From contig NZ_JAANBD010000007.1 in assembly GCF_011089885.1 (NCBI RefSeq), positions 46,746 to 110,745 of the forward strand: a stretch of 64,000 bases of DNA, given 5' to 3'. Of the stretch, positions 41,404 through 50,632 are shown in pieces (position 1 is the stretch's first letter; the number at the start of each line of letters is the position of its first letter). Under the pieces are notes generated by a model. The model did not search any database and had not been told where the DNA came from. It worked only from the letters and a program-made list of their open reading frames with translations. This DNA is from Thioalkalivibrio sp. XN279 (GTDB taxonomy: Bacteria; Pseudomonadota; Gammaproteobacteria; Steroidobacterales; XN24). The translations under genes and the position numbers were made by a program.

Positions 41404-42351
41404 CTAGGGTGAGCTCTCTGGCGACTTATGTGCGTCGAGCTTGCGGCGGAGTTCCTCGGCGGCAGGACGGGCCTGCCTGAGCACCTCGTCGATGCGATTG
41501 AAATCGAGCAGCCTGACGCCGCTGGTGTCGACCTTGATGTAGATGTCCGGCGAGTGATCCGCGAGACGTTGCGAGATCAGCGATCCCTGCATGATCTCGA
41601 AACTCTTGAACAGCACGTCGAGCATGCCGGGCTCCTGCGCATCTCCGCGGCGCCGCGAGCCTGACACGTCGACCGCTACGACAACGTCGTAGCGGCCTTG
41701 CAGCAGGTCGAAAGGCAGGGGGTTCGAGGTGCCACCGTCGATCAGGAGGTCATCCCCGCGCTGCACCGGGGCGAACAGTCCCGGTACCGCCATGCTGGCG
41801 GCAAGCGCGGGAAACAGCTCGCCCTCGCGGATGACGCGCATCTCTCCGCTCCAGTAGTCGGTGGCGACGACAGCCAGCTCGATATCGAGTTCAGCGAAGG
41901 TGCGCGCCTCGATCTTGCCGCCCAGGAACTCGAGAAAACCGTCGATATCGAGCACCGCACCATTGATCAGGTCCGTCTGCAACAGGCCCGCGATCCCGTC
42001 CCCAACGTCCGCCTCCAACAGCCCTGAGAGCATGTCGAGACGTGAGCCGCCGAATTCCTCGAACACGGCGCGAATCTCGGCGGCATCCAGCCCGCCGGCG
42101 TACAAGGCGCCCATGACCGCGCCGATGCTGGTCCCTGCGATGGCCGCAGGCTTCAGCCCGAGCTCGTCGAACACGCCGAGCATGGCGATGTGGGCCAGGC
42201 CGCCGGCGCCCCCTGAGCCGAGTGCGAGGCCGATGGAGGGTGCCCTGGCCTGTCGCGCGTCAAGCGCCTGCACCGGTGCCGCGAACGCCAGATTCAGCAG
42301 CACGACCGCGCACAGCGCGCCCAGCCCGGCGCGGGCGCGTTCAGCCTGCAT
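41404..42351 (-). CDS. patatin-like phospholipase
   Basis: A 315-residue exported patatin-family lipase (NTE/RssA branch). A signal peptide of about 29 residues precedes GLALGSGGAGGLAH, the oxyanion loop. The nucleophile is Ser75 in GTSIG, and the dyad aspartate is Asp205 in LLIDGGTSNP. It would hydrolyse lipids at the envelope. Its start overlaps the end of the MscS-type gene by 11 bases, so the two are translationally linked. Confidence 0.88.
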   Translation of the reverse strand: MQAERARAGLGALCAVVLLNLAFAAPVQALDARQARAPSIGLALGSGGAGGLAHIAMLGVFDELGLKPAAIAGTSIGAVMGALYAGGLDAAEIRAVFEEFGGSRLDMLSGLLEADVGDGIAGLLQTDLINGAVLDIDGFLEFLGGKIEARTFAELDIELAVVATDYWSGEMRVIREGELFPALAASMAVPGLFAPVQRGDDLLIDGGTSNPLPFDLLQGRYDVVVAVDVSGSRRRGDAQEPGMLDVLFKSFEIMQGSLISQRLADHSPDIYIKVDTSGVRLLDFNRIDEVLRQARPAAEELRRKLDAHKSPESSP

Positions 42352-43594
42352 CGGACGTCGCCAGCGCGCGGCGGATGTCAGTACCGGCAGGCGCCTGGAA
42401 CACCTTGAGTCCGAACTCCGGCAGGATGCCGTACAGGTGATCGAAGATGTCCGCCTGGATGCTCTCGTACTCGGCCCATGCCGTGGTGCTGGTGAAACAA
42501 TAGATCTCCAGCGGCAAGCCCTCCGGCCCCGGCTGCAGCTGGCGCACCATCCGCGTCAGTCCCGGATGGATGCGCGGATGCGCTTCCAGGTAGGCGCCCA
42601 CGTAGGCGCGAAAGGTGCCGATGTTCGTCACCCGGCGCGTGTTGACCGGGTCGCGCCCTTCGGCCAGGAGGCGCTGGTTGTAGTCCTCCAGCTCTTTCTT
42701 CTTGCGATCGAGATACGCGTCGATGAGGGCGAAGCGCCGCATGCGGTCGCGCTCTTCGTCGGTGAGGAAGCGGATCGAGCCCTGGTCGATGTAGAGCGCA
42801 CGCTTGATGCGACGGCCGCCGGACTCGGTCATGCCACGCCAGTTCTTGAAGCTCTCGTTGATCAGCCGCCAGGTCGGGATGGTGGTGATCGTCTTGTCCC
42901 AGTTCTGCACCTTGACCGTGTGCAGGGCGATGTCTACTACGTCGCCGTCGGCATTCAACGCCGGCATTTCCAGCCAGTCGCCCACGCGCAGCATGTCCTG
43001 GCTCGAGAGCTGCACGGAGGCGACGAAGGACAGGATGGTGTCTTTGAAGACCAGCAGCAGCACGGCAGTCATCGCGCCCAGGCCGGAGAGGAGCAACAGG
43101 GGCGAGCGGTCGACGAGCACGGCGAGGATGAGGATGCCGGTGAAGATGAAGACGATGATCTTCACCAGCTGGAGGTAGCCCTTGATGGGCTTGTTGCGGG
43201 CCCGCACCGGGTTCGCCGCCTCGTAGATGTCGCCCAGGGCGTTCAGCAGGTTGCCGAAGGCCAGGGCCACGGTGAGGATCATGTAGGCGTTGGCGACGTT
43301 GCGCGTGACCGTCGCCACGGCTTCGGGGACCCCGGGGACGTGGGGGATGCCCAGGTAGACGACCAACGCCGGCACAACGTGCGCCAGGCGTGAAATAACG
43401 CCGCGCCCGAGCAGCGCATCGTCGTAGCGGGTCGAGGAAGCCCTGACGCCCTGGCTGATCAGGCGCAACAGCACCCGCCGGGTCAGCCAGTCGGCGACGA
43501 GGGCGAGAGCCACGAGGCCCGCAAGAAACACCGTGGTCTCGAGCCACGGTGTTTCCTGCAGGCGCGTCAGCCAGGCCGCGAAGTCAGGCATCAC
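42341..43594 (-). CDS. MscS-family mechanosensitive channel (YbdG-like)
   Basis: A 417-residue inner-membrane protein with about five helices. The MscS pore-lining helix and beta domain are visible as LLSGLGAMTAVLLLVFKDTILSFVASVQLSSQDMLRVGDWLEMP, then TVKVQNWDKTITTIPTWRLI and SFKNWRGMTESGGRRIKRAL. The latter segment is characteristic of the YbdG/MscM branch. It opens during hypo-osmotic stress; a nearby ProVWX importer fits osmotic adjustment. Confidence 0.88.
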   Translation of the reverse strand: MMPDFAAWLTRLQETPWLETTVFLAGLVALALVADWLTRRVLLRLISQGVRASSTRYDDALLGRGVISRLAHVVPALVVYLGIPHVPGVPEAVATVTRNVANAYMILTVALAFGNLLNALGDIYEAANPVRARNKPIKGYLQLVKIIVFIFTGILILAVLVDRSPLLLLSGLGAMTAVLLLVFKDTILSFVASVQLSSQDMLRVGDWLEMPALNADGDVVDIALHTVKVQNWDKTITTIPTWRLINESFKNWRGMTESGGRRIKRALYIDQGSIRFLTDEERDRMRRFALIDAYLDRKKKELEDYNQRLLAEGRDPVNTRRVTNIGTFRAYVGAYLEAHPRIHPGLTRMVRQLQPGPEGLPLEIYCFTSTTAWAEYESIQADIFDHLYGILPEFGLKVFQAPAGTDIRRALATSDAG

Positions 43595-43615
43595 TCCGGG
43601 GGCGCCGGGTTCCGC

Positions 43616-45622
43616 CTACTGACCGGAAGCGGCAGCGTCGCCGGTAGACGGGCCGCCCGGCCCGATGTGCTTGTTGAAGAAGGCGAGCATGGATTCGTAC
43701 AGGTCCACGCGATTCGGTACCTGGTAGAAGCCGTGGCCCTCGCCCTCCTTGATCATCCACTCGTAGTCCTTGCCGATCTTGTCGAGCGCTTCGCGCAGGC
43801 GGTAGGAGTGACCGACGGGCACGCGCACGTCGTCTTCACCATGAACGATGAACAGCTCGGCCTTGATCTTCTCCACGTGGTGGACCGGCGAGTACGGGCG
43901 CAGCGACTCGGGCGTCGGGCCGACCGCCGAGTTCATGAAGCGCTCGAAATTCTCGCGCGATTCACGCCCGAAATTCCGCGAAAAGTCCGAGCCGTCGCCT
44001 TCGCGGAACCAGGTCAAGTCGTAAACGCCGACATAGCCCACGCCGCAGGCATAGAGGTCGGGCTCCTTGACTACGCCCATCAGGGTGGCGTAACCGCCGT
44101 AGCTGCCGCCGTAGATGCAGATGCGGTCGGGATCGGCGATGCCCTGCTCGATGGCCCAGCGCGTCGCATCGGTGACGTCGTCCTGCATCTTGCCGCCCCA
44201 CTCGCGCCAGCCGGCCTGCTGGAAGTCCGTCCCGCGGTTGCCGGAACCGCGGAAGTTGACTTGCAGGGTGGCGTAGCCGTGCTGGGCGAAATACTGGGCC
44301 TCGTTGTTGAAACCCCAAGAGTCGTAAATGCCGAAGGGACCGCCGTGCACGTTGACGATGAGCGGCAGCTTCTTCTTGGCGTCCTTCGGCCGCGTCAGCA
44401 GCGCATGCAGCACGAGTCCGTCCCGCGCGGTGATCCGCACCGGCTCCATGGGAACCAGCTTGTCCTTGTCGATGTCGGGATGGGAGGAGGAGAGGAATTC
44501 GACCTTGCGCGCTTCGCTGTCGAACAGGAAGAACTCCGGCGGCCGCCGGTCGCCGGTCACGGCCAGGGTGGAGAGCCGGCCGTCGCGCGTCGTGGAAGTG
44601 ATGAAGACGTCGTCCTCCGGGAAGGCGTTGAGCAGCCCGACCAGCAGTCCGGCCTCGTTGGGCAGCGCCTCCACCTGGTCGTCGAACAGGGCATAGTTCG
44701 CCGGCCCGAACTCGCTGTAGGCGCCGAGGACCTTGCGGCCCGGGGTGTACAGCAGGCCCCGCGCGTCGGACTCGTCGTCGCGGAACATGAGTTCAATGTC
44801 GCCGGTTGCGAAGTCGTAGCGGAACACGCCCATCGTGTCGTTCTGTGGCATGTCGTGGTTAGAGGAGAAATAGATCTGGGTGTTGTCGGCCGAGAATCCC
44901 ATGAAATTCACCATGGGCCGGGGACGCTGGCTGGGAAGGTCCACCGTCTCCCACTTACCCTCCTTCTTGACGTACAGCCGGATGTCGACGTCGTCGAGCG
45001 TGTCGCCGACCTTGACCGCCACGGCGCCGCGCAGGTTGCCGTCGTTGTCCGCCACCAGGCCGGCCATGTCCGGGTCGAGCGGCTGATCATCGAGAAACGT
45101 CAGGTCGCCGTCGTAGATGTCCAGCAGATTGCCCTTGGGTTCACCGTCGTCGCCGAAATGATAGCGCGCGATCAGGATGTGCCGCGGGTCGTCCGGCAGG
45201 TTATCGAGCACCTGGTAACCGGAGAACCCCGCTTCGAAGATCTGCTCCCGTTGCGTGCCATCGATATTGGCGGCATACAGCGAGGGCGGGCGCCGGGCGA
45301 AGACTCGGTCGAGACTTCCGGTGACTTCGTTGACGCTCATCACCAGACGGGAATCGCTGGCCCAACCGAAACTGGTGACATGCATGTTCTTGCCAAAGCC
45401 GAAGGACGTAAGGATCTTCTTGCTCTCCCGCTCCATGACGCCAAGCTTGACCTCGGTGTCCTCCTCGAAGGTGAAGGCCAGGTGCTTGCCGTCCGGCGAG
45501 ATGGCCACCGAGCGCACCAACGCCTTGCCGAACATCTGCTCGGCGGGAATCGTCTCGGCCGCAGCGAACGGTGCTGCGAGGAGCCCGAGCAGTGCCAGGA
45601 TGAGTGCCGGAATCTTGTACAT
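43616..45622 (-). CDS. S9 family serine peptidase (acylaminoacyl/dipeptidyl type), exported
   Basis: A 668-residue secreted peptidase with signal peptide MYKIPALILALLGLLAAPFAAA, a propeller domain (AISPDGKHLAF first blade) and a C-terminal hydrolase domain. The nucleophile lies in GGSYGGYATL, the acid in HGEDDVRVP and the base in EGEGHGF; HGGPFGIYDSWGF gives the oxyanion loop. ATG 45622 has GAGG upstream; the frame extends to 45703 without a better start. It is the second S9 peptidase in the window and is not closely similar by eye to the one at 14917. Confidence 0.9.
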   Translation of the reverse strand: MYKIPALILALLGLLAAPFAAAETIPAEQMFGKALVRSVAISPDGKHLAFTFEEDTEVKLGVMERESKKILTSFGFGKNMHVTSFGWASDSRLVMSVNEVTGSLDRVFARRPPSLYAANIDGTQREQIFEAGFSGYQVLDNLPDDPRHILIARYHFGDDGEPKGNLLDIYDGDLTFLDDQPLDPDMAGLVADNDGNLRGAVAVKVGDTLDDVDIRLYVKKEGKWETVDLPSQRPRPMVNFMGFSADNTQIYFSSNHDMPQNDTMGVFRYDFATGDIELMFRDDESDARGLLYTPGRKVLGAYSEFGPANYALFDDQVEALPNEAGLLVGLLNAFPEDDVFITSTTRDGRLSTLAVTGDRRPPEFFLFDSEARKVEFLSSSHPDIDKDKLVPMEPVRITARDGLVLHALLTRPKDAKKKLPLIVNVHGGPFGIYDSWGFNNEAQYFAQHGYATLQVNFRGSGNRGTDFQQAGWREWGGKMQDDVTDATRWAIEQGIADPDRICIYGGSYGGYATLMGVVKEPDLYACGVGYVGVYDLTWFREGDGSDFSRNFGRESRENFERFMNSAVGPTPESLRPYSPVHHVEKIKAELFIVHGEDDVRVPVGHSYRLREALDKIGKDYEWMIKEGEGHGFYQVPNRVDLYESMLAFFNKHIGPGGPSTGDAAASGQ

Positions 45623-45748
45623 GAGACTACCTCGATGGCTGTATTGTCGGGTGCCGCGCGACCCGGTCGCGCATTGTAATGCATCGGCGTCATTCCGCCC
45701 CACGGATTGGACGCGAGCGCGACCACCAGGTTCCGCTGCCGACCGGCC

Positions 45749-46198
45749 TCAGCGCAGGAGGCCGCGCGTGGTCATCGACTTGCTGTACCACACCAGCAGG
45801 ATGCCGACGAGCACGATCAGGCCCGAGAAGGCGACGCCGCCGCTGCCCATCATTTCGGCGCCATCAGACAGCGCGAAGCTGTGCACCGTGCTCACGATCA
45901 TCGCCACGAGTGAAACGGTGAACAGGAGGTATGCAAGCCGCCGCCGCAACAGCAGGGCGAGCGAGCCAAACAGGGCAAACCACACCGCGATGGCCCAGGC
46001 GGCTACCGCCCAGGCCGGGAAGGCATAGAAATAGTCCAACTGCTCCTGGCTGAACTGGCTCATGTAGCCCTCCAGGCGGAGCTGGGTGGCCACATAGTCG
46101 AATGCGCCGACCGCGTTCCAGAGCAGGGCGAGTGTGCCGACGATCCAAAGGTGCAACGGGGTCTTCTGGCTCGTGGCGGGCGATGCGGTTGTGTTCAT
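45749..46198 (-). CDS. small membrane protein, four predicted helices, function unknown
   Basis: A 149-residue protein with hydrophobic segments at about 17-36, 61-82, 86-107 and 118-137. A conserved-looking loop contains YMSQFSQEQLDYFYAFPAW. I have seen this sort of protein as a conserved hypothetical in gammaproteobacteria, but no function is known to me. It follows the 113-residue unknown gene by 14 bases on the same strand, so the two probably form a unit. Confidence 0.65.
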   Translation of the reverse strand: MNTTASPATSQKTPLHLWIVGTLALLWNAVGAFDYVATQLRLEGYMSQFSQEQLDYFYAFPAWAVAAWAIAVWFALFGSLALLLRRRLAYLLFTVSLVAMIVSTVHSFALSDGAEMMGSGGVAFSGLIVLVGILLVWYSKSMTTRGLLR

Positions 46199-46212
46199 GT
46201 TGTTCTCCGCGG

Positions 46213-46554
46213 CTAGTGCACGTCCCGCGGCTGTCCGGGCGGCAGGTTGCCGGCCGCGGGCTCAACAGGAGCGGACAATGCACCAGCGAGGAGCTCGGAG
46301 GCAAGCTTCCCAAGCTGCGCGGGATCTCCGGGCAGCATCCGTGTCCTGACCGCCAGCGCCATCGCTACAGCCTGGAGCACGTCGCCGTTGCTCACGGCGC
46401 CCGCCTGGCCAATCTCGCGATCGAGCGTCGCCAGCACGGCGTCGAGGAGATTGGCGACGTGCACGGCGGAGCCGGTCTCGGGGTGCAGCGGGAATTCGAA
46501 CTCGAACTGGTTGCCGCTGGCAGTGGTAGCGCGGTAGGGCAGTCGTTTCGGCAT
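46213..46554 (-). CDS. hypothetical protein, 113 residues
   Basis: A small soluble protein with no recognisable family. It begins MPKRLPYRATTASGNQFEFEF, followed by a helical part (HVANLLDAVLATLDREIG) and a Pro/Gly-rich tail. Codon use resembles its neighbours and it is spaced as the first gene of a pair with the membrane protein. The upstream 217-base gap (46555-46771) is AT-richer than its surroundings. On the minus strand it contains TTGAGA, 17 bases, TATGCC, a weak promoter candidate. Confidence 0.55.
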   Translation of the reverse strand: MPKRLPYRATTASGNQFEFEFPLHPETGSAVHVANLLDAVLATLDREIGQAGAVSNGDVLQAVAMALAVRTRMLPGDPAQLGKLASELLAGALSAPVEPAAGNLPPGQPRDVH

Positions 46555-46771
46555 CGGGGCTCCTTCGTGTCGATCACAGCACGGTCTTTCGCAGCAAAAC
46601 TACCACTGGTGTCGACAGCAGGGCGGGTTCGGGCAATATATCGGCATACGCTAAATTAAGGTATCTCTCAACTGACGTCCTCCGGACATCGCCGGACGAC
46701 TGTTCGCTGGTGCTCCTGGTCGCGGTAGACTGCCGGCCAGCAGGCTTCGTTGAGCCCGGAGTGCGAAGGCA

Positions 46772-47407
46772 TTGAGTGACGCCAGAAAGGATGCGCCCGA
46801 AATAAGGCAGCTGTGGCCGACGCTGATGCTGCGCCATCGCCTGCCCGGCGCGGCGCAGGCCAATCCGCACCTGGTAAAACTCCTCGCGGACATGGACGAG
46901 GGCAAGGCCGACTTCACCACCGATTACCTTTCCGGGAACCTGTTCGACCTTGCGCATCCCGTCGTCGGCTGGCTGAAGAGTTGCGTGAACCGGGCGGTGC
47001 TGGATTACGCCAGGGCGGCCGGCGTCGACTACGAGCTGGATTTCTACGTGCAGGCCTGGGGCAACGTGAACCGTTTCGGCGATTATCACAACCTGCACAA
47101 CCACCCGCATTCCTGGCTCAGCGGCACCTACTACGTGCAGGTGCCTGAGGCCAAGGCGCTACCGGGGCGGTCCGACCGCAATCCGGGCGCCATCAGCTTC
47201 TACGACCCGCGGCCACAGGCGAACATGCTGGCCATCCGCGGCGATCCCCAGGTGGATCCGGAGCACCGCATCCTGCCGAGCGCAGGGGAGATCCTGGTCT
47301 GGCCGGCTTTCCTGCATCACCTCGTGCACCCGAACCTCTCTGACAAGCTGCGGGTGTCGATTTCCTTCAACGTGGTGCTGCGGATGCGACGGGAATACGT
47401 GCCCTGA
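46772..47407 (+). CDS. putative 2-oxoglutarate-Fe(II) oxygenase
   Basis: A 211-residue dioxygenase of the TIGR02466-like family. The iron site reads NLHNHPHSWLSGTYYVQVP with a late HHLVHPNLSDKLRVSISFN, whose His and Arg would bind iron and 2-oxoglutarate. ISFYDPRPQANM is a typical middle segment. The start is TTG 46772, with GAAGG a few bases upstream; no ATG or GTG in frame fits better. The substrate is unknown. It is convergent with the hydrogenase operon. Confidence 0.75.
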   Translation: MSDARKDAPEIRQLWPTLMLRHRLPGAAQANPHLVKLLADMDEGKADFTTDYLSGNLFDLAHPVVGWLKSCVNRAVLDYARAAGVDYELDFYVQAWGNVNRFGDYHNLHNHPHSWLSGTYYVQVPEAKALPGRSDRNPGAISFYDPRPQANMLAIRGDPQVDPEHRILPSAGEILVWPAFLHHLVHPNLSDKLRVSISFNVVLRMRREYVP

Positions 47408-47435
47408 CGGAGCTCGGGGTTCGGGCGATGGTGCT

Positions 47436-47891
47436 TCAGGGCCCGAGCGCCGGGCCGGCGCTGAGTGCCCGAAGAATGTGCCATGCAGCCTCGAGGTTGG
47501 CCCGGGCCGCCGCCGACAGCTCGGTGCCGAGCTCGAAGCTTTCGCCGCGCACGGCCAGCACCCAGGCCGGCGGCGCCGCCTTGCCGGTGCAGCGCTCGAA
47601 GGTCTCGAGCACCGCCGCGGGCGACAGGGCGTGGCTGGTGTGGCTGCGATCGCGGCTCGGGCGGACCTGCTTCAAGTCATAGGGCGGATCCACGCCAACG
47701 GCGGCATCGACGAAGATCGCCAGGTCCCTGCCGTCGAGGTCGAGTGCGTGCTCGACCTGGAGCTGGAAATCCACCACGACTTCGACCTCTGCCAGGTCCT
47801 CCGCCTCGAGACGGGCCGCGAGTGCGGGCCCGATCGCATCGTCGCCGCGGCTCGGGTTGCCGACCGCGAACACGACGACGGGGGCGCTCAT
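47436..47891 (-). CDS. hoxW: hydrogenase maturation protease
   Basis: A 151-residue endopeptidase that removes the C-terminal tail of the large subunit after nickel insertion. It starts VVVFAVGNPSRGDDAIGPAL, the family signature GNPxxGDDxxG, with Asp and His residues (VDFQLQVEHALDL, DAAVGV, SHTSHALSP) in the usual places for metal binding. It overlaps hoxH by four bases and is the last gene of the operon. Confidence 0.9.
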   Translation of the reverse strand: MSAPVVVFAVGNPSRGDDAIGPALAARLEAEDLAEVEVVVDFQLQVEHALDLDGRDLAIFVDAAVGVDPPYDLKQVRPSRDRSHTSHALSPAAVLETFERCTGKAAPPAWVLAVRGESFELGTELSAAARANLEAAWHILRALSAGPALGP

Positions 47892-49360
47892 CCTCCGTCC
47901 CGCCGCAGGCTGTCGATCACGTTGCCGTCGGCATCCGCCAGCTCGACGGCCAGCGGCATCTTGCCGAGCGCGTGGGTGGCGCAGGAGAGGCAGGGATCGA
48001 AGGCGCGCACGGCGACTTCGATGTGGTTCAACAGGCCCTCGGTGAGCGTGCGGCCGTCCAGGTAGCGACGCGCGACGGCACGGATGGCGCGGTTCATGGC
48101 CTCGTTGTTGTGCGTCGTGGAGACGATCAGGTTGGCGCGCACCACCTGGTCGTGCTCGTCCACGCGGTAATGATGGATCAGCGTGCCGCGCGGGGCCTCG
48201 ATGACGCCCACGCCACGGCGCCGCCGTTCACCGTACGCCATGAGGTCATCCCCGCAGACATCGTCGTCCGCCAGCAGGCTGGCAATGACCTCGGCGGCAT
48301 GCAGCATCTCGATCATCCGCGCCCAGTGGAAACCGAGCGTCGCGCGCGCCGCGCTGCCATTGTCGAAGGCCAGGAAGTCGCGGCGCTCCTGTTCGGCAAG
48401 CGGGGAGGGGATAAAGTCGCAGCCGGTCACACGCGTCAGCGGCCCGACCCGGTACCAGCCGTCCTCGGGGCCGAGTTCGCGCAGGAAAGGAAATTTCATG
48501 TAAGACCAGGGTTTCACGTCCTCGAGGATGCGCTCCCAGTACTCACAGTAATCGGCATGATCGAACAGCGTTTCACCGCCGGCGCTCAGGGCCCGCAACC
48601 CGCCGTGGTACAGGTCCATGGCCCCGTCGGCCCGCACCAGCGCCAGCGAGTGCGAGGGGAAGGTGGCGAAATCGCGGTACTGCTCCAGGTTTTGTTCGAA
48701 CAGCCGCTTGACCAGGTGCACGGCCTCCCGGCTCCATTCGATCACCTGGGTGCATTGCTCGCGCAGGGTGCGGCGCTCGGCCGGCGGCACGCTGCGATTG
48801 ACGCCACCGGGGACAGAGCCGGTGCCGTGGATACGCTTGCCGGCGGTGACACGGATCACTTCCTGGCCGAACTTGCGCAGCAGGACGCCCCGTCGCGCCA
48901 GGTCGGGATGCGCCGCAGCCACCCCGACGATATTTCTTCGCGCGACGTCGGAATCGAAGCCGAACAGCAGGTCGGGCGAGGACAGGTGGAAGAAGTGCAG
49001 GGCGTGGGACTGCAGGATCTGCCCGTAGTGCATCAGGCGCCGGACTTTCTCGGCTGTGGGCGTCAACTGGTCCACGCCGACGACCAGGTCCATGGCCTTG
49101 GAGGCGGCGAGGTGGTGGCTGACCGGGCAGATGCCGCACAGGCGCTGCACCATCACCGGGACTTCCCAGTAGGGCCGTCCCTGGATGAACTTCTCGAAGC
49201 CGCGGAACTCCACGATATGCAGGCGCGCCTGGCGGACGTGGCCCTCCTCGTCCAGCAGCAGCGTGACCTTGCCGTGACCTTCGACGCGGGAGAGCGTCTC
49301 GATGACGACCCGCTTCAGGCCGGGCGTGCGATCGGTTTCCAGGGAATTGGCTTCAGTCAT
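47888..49360 (-). CDS. hoxH: NAD-reducing NiFe hydrogenase large subunit
   Basis: The catalytic subunit carrying the NiFe site, 490 residues. The N-terminal L1 motif is RLCGICPVSHH with Cys75 and Cys78; the C-terminal L2 motif is DPCLSCATH with Cys457, Cys460 and His463. A 27-residue tail follows His463, the part removed by the HoxW protease. RVEGHGKVTLLLDEEG near the start is also typical. It forms the hydrogenase module with HoxY. The set indicates a group 3d bidirectional cytoplasmic enzyme. Confidence 0.95.
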   Translation of the reverse strand: MTEANSLETDRTPGLKRVVIETLSRVEGHGKVTLLLDEEGHVRQARLHIVEFRGFEKFIQGRPYWEVPVMVQRLCGICPVSHHLAASKAMDLVVGVDQLTPTAEKVRRLMHYGQILQSHALHFFHLSSPDLLFGFDSDVARRNIVGVAAAHPDLARRGVLLRKFGQEVIRVTAGKRIHGTGSVPGGVNRSVPPAERRTLREQCTQVIEWSREAVHLVKRLFEQNLEQYRDFATFPSHSLALVRADGAMDLYHGGLRALSAGGETLFDHADYCEYWERILEDVKPWSYMKFPFLRELGPEDGWYRVGPLTRVTGCDFIPSPLAEQERRDFLAFDNGSAARATLGFHWARMIEMLHAAEVIASLLADDDVCGDDLMAYGERRRRGVGVIEAPRGTLIHHYRVDEHDQVVRANLIVSTTHNNEAMNRAIRAVARRYLDGRTLTEGLLNHIEVAVRAFDPCLSCATHALGKMPLAVELADADGNVIDSLRRDGG

Positions 49361-49904
49361 AACTGATCAGTCCATGGCCGAGCCGCGGCGTGCGGCCGGC
49401 AATCAGGTCGGTGAGGAAGCTCCAGATCGCATCGGCCGACGGCGGGCAACCCGGGATGAAGTAGTCGACCTTGACGACTTCGTGCAGCGGATGGACCTTG
49501 TCGAGCGGCAGCGGCAGCTCGGGATCGTCCGGAATGCAGCCCTTGGAGAGGCTCGGCTCGGTTTCGTAGACCTCCTGCAGGCACAGCCCGAGGTCGAGGT
49601 GATTGCGCTGGGCGGGTAGCCCGCCGGTCACCGCACAGGCGCCGATCGCCACCAGGATACGGCAGTTGGCGCGGAACTCCTGTAGCACGCGGACGTTCTC
49701 CGCATTGCAGACCCCGCCTTCGATGATGCCGATATCGCACTTGCCGCAGTGCTTGATGTCGGTCAGTGGTGAGCGGTCGAACTGGATCTTGTCCAGCAGC
49801 GGGAAGAGGCGCTCATCGATATCCAGCAGGGACATGTGGCAGCCGAAGCAACCCGCCAGCGAGGTGGTGGCGACTTTCAGCTTGCGGGGAGGTGCGGCGC
49901 TCAT
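49353..49904 (-). CDS. hoxY: NAD-reducing NiFe hydrogenase small subunit
   Basis: A 183-residue iron-sulfur subunit. The cluster ligands include Cys19 and Cys22 in LAGCFGCHMSLLD, Cys90 in AIGACAVTGG, and a later Cys in FIPGCPPSAD. There is no twin-arginine leader, consistent with a soluble cytoplasmic hydrogenase. The gene overlaps hoxH by eight bases and hoxU by four, so synthesis is coupled. Confidence 0.95.
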   Translation of the reverse strand: MSAAPPRKLKVATTSLAGCFGCHMSLLDIDERLFPLLDKIQFDRSPLTDIKHCGKCDIGIIEGGVCNAENVRVLQEFRANCRILVAIGACAVTGGLPAQRNHLDLGLCLQEVYETEPSLSKGCIPDDPELPLPLDKVHPLHEVVKVDYFIPGCPPSADAIWSFLTDLIAGRTPRLGHGLISYD

Positions 49905-50632
49905 TTCTTGTGCTCCGGCGACCGCGGCGCATCGGCCAGCGCCTGGGCGCTGATGGGGGCGCGGTCGTAGCGGCGCTCACCAATCGGCACGGCGAAGCCG
50001 ACGCGCTTTTTCAGGATCACGCCGACCGGGCACACTTCCATCGCCTTGTCGTCCAGGGCGATGTCGGTGTCCGCGAGCTGATTCGACTCGGCGTTGACCA
50101 CCAGGTGCTTGTCTATGCCGCGGCCGGACAGGGCGAACACGCCCTTGCCGTCCACCTCGTTCGAGGCCCGCACGCACAGTTCGCACAGCACGCAGCGGTT
50201 GAAATCCAGCAGGATGTCCGGGTGCGACGCGTCCACCGGGCGCACCGGGAACATGTGGCGGAACCCGGCGGTGAGCACGCCGAGGTCGTAGCCCAGGGCC
50301 TGCAACACGCAATTGCCGCTGGCCTCGCAGGAAGGGCAGAAATGATTCCCTTCCGCGAACAACATCTGCACCAGCATGCGCCGCAAGTCGTTCAGCTCCT
50401 CGGTTTCGCTCTCCACGTTGATGCCCGGCGACGCCGGCGTGGTACAGGCCGCCATCATGCGGCCGTCGACGCGCGCGGTGCAGACCTTGCAACTGCCATG
50501 GGGACGGAACTCGGGGTGGTAGCACAGGTGGGGAATGTAGCGCCCCGCCGCCAGTGCCGCCTGCAGCACGGTCTGCCCCGGCTCGAAGGGCACCTCTTGG
50601 TCGTCGAGGATGAAAGTGGGCCGTTTGCTCAT
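49901..50632 (-). CDS. hoxU: hydrogenase diaphorase subunit with Fe-S clusters
   Basis: A 243-residue electron-transfer subunit related to the N-terminus of NuoG. A [2Fe-2S] site is seen in PHGSCKVCTARVDGRMMAAC, a His/Cys region in FCPSCEASGNCVLQ, and a [4Fe-4S] site in CVLCELCVRASNE. It carries electrons between HoxF and HoxHY. ATG 50632 overlaps the hoxF stop by four bases; the longer open frame upstream lies inside hoxF. Confidence 0.94.
   Translation of the reverse strand: MSKRPTFILDDQEVPFEPGQTVLQAALAAGRYIPHLCYHPEFRPHGSCKVCTARVDGRMMAACTTPASPGINVESETEELNDLRRMLVQMLFAEGNHFCPSCEASGNCVLQALGYDLGVLTAGFRHMFPVRPVDASHPDILLDFNRCVLCELCVRASNEVDGKGVFALSGRGIDKHLVVNAESNQLADTDIALDDKAMEVCPVGVILKKRVGFAVPIGERRYDRAPISAQALADAPRSPEHKK

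Noticed and set aside
47412..47448. Possible terminator between the oxygenase and hoxW genes
   Set aside because: Seven-base arms GCTCGGG and CCCGAGC exist, but the loop is long, one arm is inside hoxW and no T-run follows.
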